A stretch of 21,922 nt of DNA from a virus: the IMG/VR virus record IMGVR_UViG_3300023179_000566, positions 1 to 21,922 of that record; one strand, 5' to 3'. The notes below the pieces were generated by a model, which was not told where the DNA came from, made no database searches, and saw nothing but the letters and a program-made list of their open reading frames with translations. A program made the translations under genes and the position numbers. This document shows, one piece after another, positions 10,601-16,691 of the stretch; positions within the stretch are counted from its first letter, which is position 1; every line of letters begins with the position of its first letter.

Positions 10601-11686
10601 CTGAGTAAGAGCGTCATAACCTTTTTTCAAAAAGTCTAATTTTTGAGTAGTTTCTTCTGCTTGACGCTCTAAAGTTTTTCCAAATGCAGCTCTAAGATCT
10701 GCTACAGCTGGTAATGCTTTTTTAACAATAGCTGCAATTATAGCAGTTAAACCAAGTGCTAATGCTGTAGGACTAGATGCTAATATTTCTACAATTGGTT
10801 TTAATACTGTATTTAGTAACTCTAATCCACTAAAAGCTACATTTTTTAAACTTGCTAAAAGTTTATCATATGGATTAGCTTTAGAGTCTGCTAGTGCTGC
10901 AAATTTTTCTTCGCCTTCTTTAACAACAGCATTAGCAAAAGCTTGACGTTTTTCAAAATCTGTTAATTGACTAACAGCTTTGCCTAATTGTAGTGCATAA
11001 GCTTGTGTAGCTGGTTCTATTTTAGTAAAAATACCTAGTTCATCTAATAATTCAGGCTCTAGTTTAGTCACACCACGACTAAGACGATTGAGTGCATCAG
11101 GCATACTAATGCCTAGTGCAATACTAGCATTTTTTGCTACAGCACCTAGTCGAAGTATATTTTGACTAGTCATGCCGGCACTACTAGTCATAGCAACACT
11201 ACTCATTGCCTCACTTAAACTAATAGCTCCATCACTAGCTTGTACTAATTGTTTACTAAGTGAGCCTAACGATTTTCCACTTACTGCACCAAGTGTATTT
11301 AAGCCCTCAATAAGACTACTAGTATTAGCTGCATCGCGTAATACATTAAAAGCAGCACTAACAGCAAAAATATTAGCTGCAAACGTTGCGTATAAGCGTA
11401 CTAATCCACCCAACCCACGAGATTGTTCTGCAAAATCACGGCTAGCGGCGCCTGTAGCACCAGCAATACCGCGCATTTGGTTATACTCAAGATTTTCTCT
11501 ACTATTGGCTGCTCCAGCCATTGCAGCTGCACGAACTTTTTGAGCTCCACTAGCAGCTCTATTAAATCTTTGCAATGCTTCTGTAGACTGATCTAAATTA
11601 TTTCTAATTTTTCCAGTATCTTCAGCTGTTTCTTTAACACCCTCAGCTTGCAATTTTAGTCGTGCTGTAATTACGCCTTCTTCCAT
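4700..11686 (-). CDS. Tail tape measure protein
   Basis: This 2328-residue protein is the longest gene, placed between the tail chaperones and the tail-tip genes, and is expected to set tail length and pass into the host envelope during DNA delivery. Long helical, Gln/Lys/Glu/Ala-rich stretches are broken by hydrophobic segments near residues 95-118 (LYATFAANIFAVSAAF), 307-327 (ALGLTAIIAAIV), 550-595 (GLNAVGGALTGIAIAATVFS) and 1575-1597 (PIAGTAVAVGLIATLYALLG). The end near residues 2227-2250 (GTNYVSKDMVAQVHKGER, then IIPAADN) is typical of tape measure C termini. The start is secure: AGGAG lies 5 nt before the ATG. It has its own promoter and lies downstream of a terminator. I see no peptidase or lysozyme motif embedded in it. 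The plus-strand frames inside it are shadows. Confidence 0.95.
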   Translation of the reverse strand: MEEGVITARLKLQAEGVKETAEDTGKIRNNLDQSTEALQRFNRAASGAQKVRAAAMAGAANSRENLEYNQMRGIAGATGAASRDFAEQSRGLGGLVRLYATFAANIFAVSAAFNVLRDAANTSSLIEGLNTLGAVSGKSLGSLSKQLVQASDGAISLSEAMSSVAMTSSAGMTSQNILRLGAVAKNASIALGISMPDALNRLSRGVTKLEPELLDELGIFTKIEPATQAYALQLGKAVSQLTDFEKRQAFANAVVKEGEEKFAALADSKANPYDKLLASLKNVAFSGLELLNTVLKPIVEILASSPTALALGLTAIIAAIVKKALPAVADLRAAFGKTLERQAEETTQKLDFLKKGYDALTQYTIKSATDAADARVAAVDKAEKKILEFYKNSAANTPQGALLTPQPAFKQILQDNPLELTQKSLAELKIAHADYVTQVTSGNRKLTEQEKTRIALEREFINTLETQLAGEVNFSAVKQRALADAEKALQSNKLAQSYEKDLQAIKKQGAKDSIIQTANMRAGVLGIGIAFQLLKLDIENANLSLSNFEKNMLLARGAGAILTGKLLSGLNAVGGALTGIAIAATVFSLFEAIFSKNEKQIQKFNASLDSVNDSVDNTKRTLAELDRAGLAKSLTDQAIAISNAFTEISDSAKRLVQDAKLAKEASTGWFDRIVEGFKDFFGYGIDDKVARGLSKQLISALDLLRRSDIDEKYRERFKELLQVKDLSAGTVEDALNRLGEGVRERFTSLLESARKELDKLRSDLESFRDASDKALKSYQEFLQSTASTDPLFKLGDSMQILADSMITAMNRGTKGIMAAFEELSKDPRKAALFGPEFVKQFVEIEQGFKEQANGIRAYEGELKKYQQLLDESRLKEKKLAEEREKNSPGRIILTRDERTQQRITKQLEDQVELYKNAINYLPTDKIDRGRELFLKGLDIAFEQGSKYIAQATGNAMQQASINIAKANSLVLSGERAVEESTRIKVQEINIQISAIKTNIDLIKTNELLAAETSALRASVEYSRISQDKNATEEEKRFAYEQKVATDIIAKVLSGTMKAADIFKTATELSQSVPIGPEDQASVPVDTDPKRIAKQSRAAVQNVQTKLAAQDANLIVKESEKQSTLIEGIIQKQRAELADKNKLLSLENDYNQLLISRRGSIQSIAGITTKEIIQQEGQLELEQLRKKQAIERSTIQLAYEQAGEKFMNTGNKQAEKEANYQKQLLDATDKKNNAEIDNLNITIKKRELDQEILDLGKKYEIKSSNIAKENAEIEAGLQIARAQFTSKAELYNLDKQYTTNVIARMDIEKSNFEAQKQINDAAIAAAKAKEEAEIKLRYLKDTKGEDAYLQAVNAEQERQNTLLQNRLFIITSERDARNQLIEIQRKQNIEQEKQNELTSRTQILAEALASAMGTTGEKLGNITSTLIKNYQETEKGSNALKTIQSDLIDNAKQLATASSDESKDELGKKRTEILDAESKQISKNKETELKGNAQIIGDTKKLFKEKTTAYKAFAAVERAIHIVRITQKFIEMAADIKSAAVSATVEGQKTAVTIGGTLERMGAYATDIFGKSIRDLGPIAGTAVAVGLIATLYALLGRGSSSKPAFVPTAEQQQKVQGTAMGYDSTGKEVQVRRGVFGDTEAKSESIAKSLERIKETSVDGLSYDNKILNTLKSIDSGINQTAKRLYNVQGLRTGSMFDTATGTKTGGGFLGISQLFGSSTSTEIRDAGILLNASFGDLASGVNQGAVNFYEEVQRTVKKSGFLGLGGSTKTYIDKNVRQTSSDITKFFTDIFSNAQTLLTDLAVKTGTNTEQGVKDILSKFEIKDLKITLKGLSGEALAKEVESVISSILDDATLAVFQSFEKYADFGEGLLETVIRVVDNAEKVNQQIRNIGITGVDISKNYDVTEALIKAADGFDNFISKTQYFRENFLTEAERIAPISKAVGEELARLSLKFPGLGIESVDTRKEFAALVKSIEGLGKGGEELLGSLLNLQKDFIESTKIQEKIAEERTSLEEELAKLTMTQLELREKEIDKLDESNRELKRQIFRTQDFVNTTKALENSLKSVIDTLKSQIQVLKDYKANLLLGDQSTLNTIQQYALAKTNVEQLLATINKAAVTPEEIKIRSDAISKLTGATDRFLNLSRSLYASGAQYTVDLNTILSIIDSVEGTLSTQLTDAEKQLLELKDSNKFLESIDNSSKTTAQLIEQYLVQGGKGITVGGSFAAGTNYVSKDMVAQVHKGERIIPAADNFKLMTTTNNTNIYNREMLLEIQRLNQKIDSLEQTVANGAVINANATNRNTEEIAQAVIDSISKSAQATRLQNKVSIK

Positions 11687-11749
11687 TTCTTCTCCTAGGC
11701 GGCCATTTTAAAGATAATTATTATAATTACCGATTTTAATTTTAGTTTA

Positions 11750-11778
11750 ATTATAACACACTAGCACAAAAATATCAA
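11750..11778 (-). promoter_or_regulatory. Sigma70-type promoter for the tape measure / tail-tip operon
   Basis: On the minus strand a -35 box TTGATA (11778-11773) is followed by a 17-bp spacer and a perfect -10 box TATAAT (11755-11750). TG sits one base before the -10 (TGTTATAAT), giving an extended -10. The predicted start is near 11743, leaving a leader of about 57 nt that carries the AGGAG site of the tape measure gene. It lies immediately downstream of a strong terminator, which suggests separate control of the tape measure, distal tail, hub and fibre genes. It is predicted from sequence only. Confidence 0.75.
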
Positions 11779-11795
11779 CTGTACATTTTTTATGC

Positions 11796-11834
11796 AATAA
11801 AAAAGCCTAGTATTACTTACTAGGCTTTTTTATT
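11796..11834 (-). terminator. Perfect 17-bp hairpin with U-tract (bidirectional intrinsic terminator)
   Basis: The arm AATAAAAAAGCCTAGTA (11796-11812) pairs perfectly with 11818-11834 around a 5-nt loop (11813-11817). Either strand reads A-tract, GC-containing stem, then TTTTTTATT, so it should stop transcription both ways. The TAA of the frameshifted chaperone (11813-11815) lies in the loop, so a translating ribosome would reach the hairpin before finishing and might lower termination. Confidence 0.88.
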
Positions 11835-12208
11835 TCTTGCTTATATTTTTTAGTTATAATATTACTTCGAATTTTATCTATAATAGACATAATTCTAAGC
11901 ATTGTTTGTTGTTCAGCAGTATCTTCAATTTGAAAAATTTCAAATAAATTAAAAACTATAGTATAGTCTTTACCCATAAAAGTACCACTCATACCTTCCC
12001 AGCGATCGCTTAAAAAAGTATAGATATTAAAAGTACTTTGTACAAAATTTGGTAAATCTTGAAATTCTATGGGTACGTCACTATCAACAGGTTCTGTGCC
12101 TAACATTTCACACATTTCAAAATACTGATCTTTAGTCATTCCTAAATCAGCATTTTCAAAATAATTTTCTAGTAAATTATTTATGTCATCTATTTGCTCT
12201 TGGAAAAG
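11813..12208 (-). CDS. Tail assembly chaperone T part, made as a G-T fusion by -1 frameshift
   Basis: This frame begins at the slippery site and adds 131 residues to the first 131 of G, for a fusion of about 262 residues. After the slip it reads LFQEQIDDINNLLENYFENA and then MTKDQYFEMCEMLGTEPVDS, open until TAA at 11813. The ATG at 12139 is in this frame but has AGGA directly against it with no spacing, so independent initiation is unlikely. The frame offset from G is exactly -1. In lambda, gpG and gpGT bind the tape measure and recruit tube protein; the position here, just before a very long tape measure, suggests the same job. The sequence is acidic and helical, with a lysine-rich end (KKYKQEIKKPSK). 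Function is inferred from the arrangement. Confidence 0.88.
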   Translation of the reverse strand, partial: LFQEQIDDINNLLENYFENADLGMTKDQYFEMCEMLGTEPVDSDVPIEFQDLPNFVQSTFNIYTFLSDRWEGMSGTFMGKDYTIVFNLFEIFQIEDTAEQQTMLRIMSIIDKIRSNIITKKYKQEIKKPSK

Positions 12209-12600
12209 TTTCCCAAGTCAGTAACTTGTTCACTAATAAAGCTATCAAAATTTACTGAACTTTTCATTAAGTAAAGTGCATTTTCTTCAGTATATTCAAG
12301 CTCACTTTCAGAATCTTGATCACTAACATCTACTGGTGCTAGTTGTTCTAGATACTTCATTTTAAAGCCTTTCCAACCTTTAACACTACCCTTAACATAA
12401 AGCTCTAAAAATAAATCATCATTTAATTCTTCTACAGGCTGACGATTTTTAAATGTAGTTTTAGTAGCTTTTTTGCGAATTGTTTGTAAGGTTTCTCTAG
12501 ATAAAAAACATATATTAATCTCAAATCCTGGCATACCTGGATACTCTACCATAATTTCTTTGCTAGGAACAAGCATGTTTTTAAGTGATACAGACGACAT
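12190..12600 (-). CDS. Tail assembly chaperone G-like protein
   Basis: This 136-residue protein (MSSVSLKNMLVPSKEIMVEY, then PGMPGF and FLSRETLQTIRKKA) is encoded directly after the major tail protein, as in lambda-like and related siphoviruses. Most ribosomes should make this short form; a fraction slip at GGGAAAC five codons before the TAG (12190-12192) and make the long G-T form. The acidic segment DVSDQDSESELEYTEE lies in the second half. AAGGA lies about 10 nt before the ATG. A GC-rich hairpin stands between the tail tube stop and this start. The chaperone call rests on gene order plus the frameshift signature, a strong combination. Confidence 0.88.
   Translation of the reverse strand: MSSVSLKNMLVPSKEIMVEYPGMPGFEINICFLSRETLQTIRKKATKTTFKNRQPVEELNDDLFLELYVKGSVKGWKGFKMKYLEQLAPVDVSDQDSESELEYTEENALYLMKSSVNFDSFISEQVTDLGNFSKSK
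12208..12214 (-). other. Programmed -1 ribosomal frameshift site G_GGA_AAC
   Basis: The minus strand reads GGGAAAC, split in the G frame as G GGA AAC, so it fits X XXY YYZ exactly. Slipping one base back pairs both tRNAs with GGG AAA and enters the 131-codon T frame. Lambda uses the similar GGGAAAG. The G stop codon lies 15 nt downstream. The heptamer sits inside a short inverted repeat, CTTGGG...TCCAAG (12199-12217 on the plus strand). Confidence 0.88.
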
Positions 12601-12627
12601 AAATATTAAATCCTTAGGTTATTATAG

Positions 12628-12646
12628 TGGGGGCATAATACCCCCA
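12628..12646 (-). other. GC hairpin between major tail protein and chaperone G
   Basis: TGGGGG (12628-12633) and CCCCCA (12641-12646) form a 6-bp stem around a 7-nt loop. No T-tract follows in the minus-strand direction, so it is not a standard terminator. It could stabilise the 3' end of the tail tube message, act as a processing site, or weaken read-through into the chaperone gene. Confidence 0.6.
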
Positions 12647-12650
12647 GTCA

Positions 12651-13925
12651 TTAAGTTGTTGTTGCTGAGTAATATGCTACTGTGATCTCATTTTCTTGTT
12701 CAAGATCAAGTGCATTAGCTGTTGCACCTTGAGCAGTAAAATTAATTGTTTGACTTACAACTTGCTCAGTATTAATTGTTGGTATTGATAGTACAGCACT
12801 AGGCATGTTTAAAGTAACACGAGTTGCAGAACTACTACTACCACCAATATGTAATGTTAATTTAAAATCAGGTTCTACATCTGTAGTACTGTTAGTTAAC
12901 ATATCGGCCAATAGTGCAGCACTATTTCCAGCACCTGATTTTAAGTAACAGTTAATTGTTCCACTAATAGCACGAGTACCAGTAAAATATGTAGCAGGTC
13001 TATTAACAACACCAAGATTAGCTGGTGTTAAATAAGTAACATTATTAGCAAATGTAATACTACCACCTGTTAGTGCTAATGTATACGTTGTGCCACTAGG
13101 ACTTCCTGCACCAGTATAAGTTGGACTAGTTGTATAAGCTTGTAATGATACACTACTTAATTTATTAGCTAAAAATGGCGCATTTGTTACTTTTTGTTTA
13201 TAACTGCCACTAATACCAGTAAATGTTCCTGGTGTAGTACTACCTGCTGTAATAGCACGTAGTATACCACCACGAACTGTCCAAGCAATAGTTGCAATTG
13301 CATCTAAACCAAAATCAATAGTTGCTTGATCAACTACACAATCATCAACAGCATAACTATTAGCATCTAGTAGAATAATTACACCAAATTTATGTAATTG
13401 ATTTTTATTACTTTTAGTCAGTGATAGTGTACTAACTGGCGTAGCTCCTGGTGTTACTGTCCAAGCAGCATTAGCACCAGTACTACTTATAGGTGTACTA
13501 TCACCATTAGTTTGAACCCAAGGATCACTATTTGTAGTACTACCAATTAACTCATTTTGATTTGGAGTAGCATCTTGATAACCTGCTGCAAATGCATTCC
13601 ACAATACTTCTTCTTCTGCCCCAATCCAATCATCTGCGGTACCTACACCATTAACATTAAATTTTGGACGAATATAAGTACTAAAACTTAGTTCAACTGG
13701 TTCTAAACTAGTATTAAATTGGCGCTGACCGCGTGCTGGATCTGTACCAGCTTCATTAACTGTAATAGTTTCTGTACCAGTATTTTGACTAAAACTTAAG
13801 CCATCTAGTACTTGAATTTCTCTAGTATTACTTGAGGTAAATCCAGTACTATTTACAACACCTGTAAAGCTATTAACATTTGTTGTAAAAAACATACGTG
13901 CGTTACGAATTAAATTAAATGCCAT
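12651..13925 (-). CDS. Major tail tube protein
   Basis: This 424-residue, Thr/Ser/Asn-rich beta protein lies between the tail terminator and the tail chaperones, the standard slot for the tail tube subunit. The N-terminal region contains NTREIQVLDGLSFSQNTGTE and then EPVELSFSTYIRPKF, as expected for a tube-forming beta sandwich. It is longer than simple tube proteins (about 150-250 residues) and closer to T5-like ones, which carry an extra domain; the C-terminal stretch ending TINFTAQGATANALDLEQEN may be such a domain. The start is ATG with GAGGA 7 nt upstream. A hairpin follows the stop. The region looks richer in GC than the flanking tail genes, consistent with high expression. No membrane or signal segment is seen. 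Confidence 0.85.
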   Translation of the reverse strand: MAFNLIRNARMFFTTNVNSFTGVVNSTGFTSSNTREIQVLDGLSFSQNTGTETITVNEAGTDPARGQRQFNTSLEPVELSFSTYIRPKFNVNGVGTADDWIGAEEEVLWNAFAAGYQDATPNQNELIGSTTNSDPWVQTNGDSTPISSTGANAAWTVTPGATPVSTLSLTKSNKNQLHKFGVIILLDANSYAVDDCVVDQATIDFGLDAIATIAWTVRGGILRAITAGSTTPGTFTGISGSYKQKVTNAPFLANKLSSVSLQAYTTSPTYTGAGSPSGTTYTLALTGGSITFANNVTYLTPANLGVVNRPATYFTGTRAISGTINCYLKSGAGNSAALLADMLTNSTTDVEPDFKLTLHIGGSSSSATRVTLNMPSAVLSIPTINTEQVVSQTINFTAQGATANALDLEQENEITVAYYSATTT

Positions 13926-14000
13926 GTTTTATTCCTCATTATTAGGTGCACATTGCATCTACTAGATATTTATCTGTTATTAGCAAATTAGCACGGTTGT

Positions 14001-14441
14001 TTACATGATCTGATAGCGGACCTGTAAATTAATTTCACCAACTGCATATGGAATTAACAGCCCTTCGTCGGTAGTAATAGACTGTATTTGTATTTCAGTT
14101 GTTTCATAGTTATTTGTGGTATCATATACTAGTGTACGATTTAAATCTATACAATTTTCTAGATCAATAAGTAAATTTTCTAGATCTTCTTGTGAATCTT
14201 CTTCATTTTTTACATATACTTTAATACATATATCTAATAAACCCCAGACAAAGCCGCCTGGTAGATAGTCTCGAATTTCATTAGTTGGGTGCACATATAC
14301 TGCTGGAAAATCTTGTATTTCATCCCAAAATTTTAGTTTAGCATAACTATTACTATAAAGATTAGTTTTATATAAGCCAGTACCATTTATACTTTTAAAA
14401 ATTTCTGCTATAGCTTTTACTATACTAACGCGCTTGCTCAT
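14001..14441 (-). CDS. Tail terminator / tail completion-like protein
   Basis: A 146-residue protein encoded directly upstream of the tail tube gene, where siphoviruses place the protein that caps the tail and joins it to the head. It has the usual size and an alternating alpha/beta look: an N-terminal helix (SIVKAIAEIFKSI), a strand FPAVYVHP, a helix LENLLIDLENCIDL and a C-terminal strand GEINLQVRYQI. Its ATG overlaps the stop of the preceding gene by 4 nt (ATGA), so translation is probably coupled. A 75-nt gap follows before the tail tube gene, in which I see no convincing promoter. The call rests on position and fold pattern. Confidence 0.65.
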   Translation of the reverse strand: MSKRVSIVKAIAEIFKSINGTGLYKTNLYSNSYAKLKFWDEIQDFPAVYVHPTNEIRDYLPGGFVWGLLDICIKVYVKNEEDSQEDLENLLIDLENCIDLNRTLVYDTTNNYETTEIQIQSITTDEGLLIPYAVGEINLQVRYQIM

Positions 14442-16105
14442 CTTTCAACAGCCCTTATTTTAGTAATCATTTGTTGTTTAGCTAGTTCTCTAATTGATTT
14501 TGCGATTAACAGTTTAGGGTCTCTAGTACGAGGATATTGTTGTTTACCTCCAGTACTAAAAGTTGCATATGGATTACGCATATATGTATAAAATGCTGTA
14601 ATCATACCCTGTCTACTTTCAGTTATTTTCTCTACTTTTACACTTTCAGCAAATCTACCTGTTTGCAAATTAAGTATATCTTTACGATTTCCATTACCCA
14701 TATTACGTTTTATAGTTTCTATTAAATTATAATTTAGTATATTTTGTAATACTATTGGAGATTCTGATGTTTTTTCAAACTGTAATTTTGGTTTTACTAA
14801 ATCTATAAGTTTACTAGTTGCATTAGTAGTAGTAGTAGTAAATTTTTTTGGTTTAGTATTATTAACTACGTAATCAATACGTTTAAATTTTATTGATTTT
14901 TTATTAGTAGATTTTTCAGAAACTATTCTATTACCTGCTAATTTAGAAATTATAACATAATTTAAAAATTCTAATAAACTTTTAGATCCTTGAGCTAAAT
15001 GTGGTTTGCCTTTAGTAACTCGTTTAACTAAAGTATCTACTATTTTTTTACGCTCTGATCTTGTTAATGTAACTTTTTTAATTCCAATTATTTTATTAAG
15101 AGCAACTTTTTCAGTAGTTCTACCACGACTTTGATTAACTACAGCATCTTCAAAATTAGTAAATGTAATTCCTAAACTAAGTAATGCAGCGTATCCACCT
15201 TCAGGTCCTGTAAAATTTCTAGTTACAGTAATGCTATTTTCAATTATTTTACTTTCTCGTTTAAAAAAACTAGCACCTTCCTGTAACTGCTGCTTTCCAT
15301 ATAATTTTGAACGCCCAGATGCTATACTATATATAGCTTTTGCAAATGCTGGACTATTAACATAGGTACCAACATCATTTATAAGTGCTGCATGTCCAAT
15401 ATTTAATATTGTTCCGCTTTTATATTTACTAGAAAATTCTGTTGGTCCAATTATTGATTTTAAAAAACTTTCTAACCAAACATAAACATTTGTTCTAATA
15501 GCGTCACCTATAGCATTAAAAGAACTTGAAAAAAATATATAACCTTCTCCAAGTCCTGGCTCTATAGCAGCTAATATAGCTTTATTTCCAAATACAGTTC
15601 TAATTTTTCCTGCAAATTCTATTCCTAAAACTCTAGCAGATATTGCATTATCTATTTTTCTAGTACGATTAAACAGTGACATTGACATTCTGTTTAATTC
15701 TGCTATAGGATTAATTACACCATTTTGTTGACTAAGTAATTTTCTATGATAATTTCCTAAAGCTCTATCTATTCTAGTATGTAGTCGTCTATAGTATTCG
15801 CCTTGAGTATCTGCAAATTTTTCTAATAAATTATTTGTACCTTCTCTATCAAGAAATTGTAAAGGATTTTCTATCATCCTATTTACAATTATATTTGTAA
15901 TAGATGTAGGATTAGCTATTAATACATTAGGTATATATTTATCATATACTTCTCGTAGATCTTTTTCTACACCAGTTATAAAAGAGTCTATTTTTTTAAC
16001 GGCTTTATCACGTTCATTACTATTTCTAGCTTCTTCAATTGCTATACCAGAAAGAAAGTTTTCAATATTAGCCGCTACACTAAAAGGTATTTGTCTTATT
16101 GCCAT
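14438..16105 (-). CDS. Large neck / head-closure-region protein of unknown fold
   Basis: I do not recognise the protein as a whole. It has 555 residues and lies between the gp6-like connector and the tail terminator, where phages normally encode one or two small head-closure proteins. The C-terminal 80 residues (from about 476) carry NLQTGRFAESVKVE, FYTYMRNPYATFSTGG and RDPKLLIAKSIRELAKQ; the TGRF...SV pattern followed by a basic helix recalls HK97 gp10-like neck proteins. Residues 1-150 are mostly charged helix. The middle (residues about 180-300) is more hydrophobic and includes GHAALINDVGTYVNSPAFAK. Overlaps with both neighbours (TAATG upstream, ATGA downstream) place it in a translationally coupled trio. 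It may be a neck protein with a long N-terminal extension. Confidence 0.55.
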   Translation of the reverse strand: MAIRQIPFSVAANIENFLSGIAIEEARNSNERDKAVKKIDSFITGVEKDLREVYDKYIPNVLIANPTSITNIIVNRMIENPLQFLDREGTNNLLEKFADTQGEYYRRLHTRIDRALGNYHRKLLSQQNGVINPIAELNRMSMSLFNRTRKIDNAISARVLGIEFAGKIRTVFGNKAILAAIEPGLGEGYIFFSSSFNAIGDAIRTNVYVWLESFLKSIIGPTEFSSKYKSGTILNIGHAALINDVGTYVNSPAFAKAIYSIASGRSKLYGKQQLQEGASFFKRESKIIENSITVTRNFTGPEGGYAALLSLGITFTNFEDAVVNQSRGRTTEKVALNKIIGIKKVTLTRSERKKIVDTLVKRVTKGKPHLAQGSKSLLEFLNYVIISKLAGNRIVSEKSTNKKSIKFKRIDYVVNNTKPKKFTTTTTNATSKLIDLVKPKLQFEKTSESPIVLQNILNYNLIETIKRNMGNGNRKDILNLQTGRFAESVKVEKITESRQGMITAFYTYMRNPYATFSTGGKQQYPRTRDPKLLIAKSIRELAKQQMITKIRAVER

Positions 16106-16677
16106 TATGTATAATCCGCTACATATTGATCTAGTACGCGTTTAATATTTGCTGGTAAACTTGTTGTACTAACATATTGAACTTGTGTAGTATTAGGAGT
16201 TATATCACGATTAACATGCACAGCAGCATCATTTTTACGATAGTAACTTATTAAGTCCATTACAGCAATCTCTAAGTCAAATGGTACATCATTATAACCT
16301 GCTGTATAAGTAATTTTATAACCTTTTAGTAGATATTTAAATCCGTATATGCTAGTACTGATTATATAGTCATCGCTTTTAACCCAATCTGTATATTGAA
16401 TTAAATTAGTATAATTTTGACCATAATCTGAACTTGATTGTACGCTTATAACAGTATTTACTGGTGGCTCTTTTAAAATAAACCTATCAACACCACCATC
16501 AAAGTATTCTATTTTAGGATTAGTACTTAAGTAATAATCTACAAAACTTCTGCGACAGTAGTTTTTTACAAATTCACTTACACTTGCTATAAGCAAATCA
16601 ATTTGTGTATCATAATTTGTACTTTTAATTCCGGCATATGTCTTATAATCACTTCTAGTTGTTAAGTTTAATGCCAT
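16105..16677 (-). CDS. Head-tail connector (HK97 gp6-like adaptor)
   Basis: A 190-residue protein directly downstream of the capsid gene. It opens with the helical pattern typical of these adaptors (TRSDYKTYAGI, then YDTQIDLLIASVSEFVKNYCRRSF), followed by a beta insertion (residues about 55-125) and a closing helical part with DVPFDLEIAVMDLISYYRKND. In HK97 and SPP1 the equivalent protein (gp6, gp15) forms a ring under the portal. The start ATG has AGGAG 6 nt upstream. Two overlapping hairpins precede it in the leader. Its stop shares a base with the next start (TAATG). Confidence 0.75.
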   Translation of the reverse strand: MALNLTTRSDYKTYAGIKSTNYDTQIDLLIASVSEFVKNYCRRSFVDYYLSTNPKIEYFDGGVDRFILKEPPVNTVISVQSSSDYGQNYTNLIQYTDWVKSDDYIISTSIYGFKYLLKGYKITYTAGYNDVPFDLEIAVMDLISYYRKNDAAVHVNRDITPNTTQVQYVSTTSLPANIKRVLDQYVADYT

Positions 16678-16691
16678 TGTAATCTCCTGTA

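Noticed and set aside
11172-11543. Plus-strand open frame of 123 codons, and similar plus-strand frames at 5085, 5652, 9411 and 9834
   Set aside because: All lie opposite the tape measure gene and look like antisense shadows of its Ala/Leu/Ser-rich codons; I saw no convincing domain.
11719-11724. Second TATAAT on the minus strand near the tape measure start
   Set aside because: No -35-like hexamer at the right spacing; it falls inside the leader of the better promoter at 11750-11778.
12002-12009. GCGATCGC (HIP1-like octamer) as a sign of a cyanobacterial host
   Set aside because: I noticed only one copy in about 22 kb; cyanobacterial enrichment would give many.
12137-12139. ATG as an independent start for the T chaperone frame
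   Set aside because: AGGA sits directly against it without spacing, and the frame is open back to a perfect slippery heptamer, so frameshift expression is the better explanation.
12621-12626. TATAAT on the minus strand between tail tube and chaperone genes as a promoter
   Set aside because: No acceptable -35 box at 16-18 bp; the bases there belong to the GC hairpin.
13926-14000. Promoter or small gene in the 75-nt gap before the tail tube gene
   Set aside because: No -35/-10 pair with acceptable spacing and only a nine-codon frame without a ribosome site.
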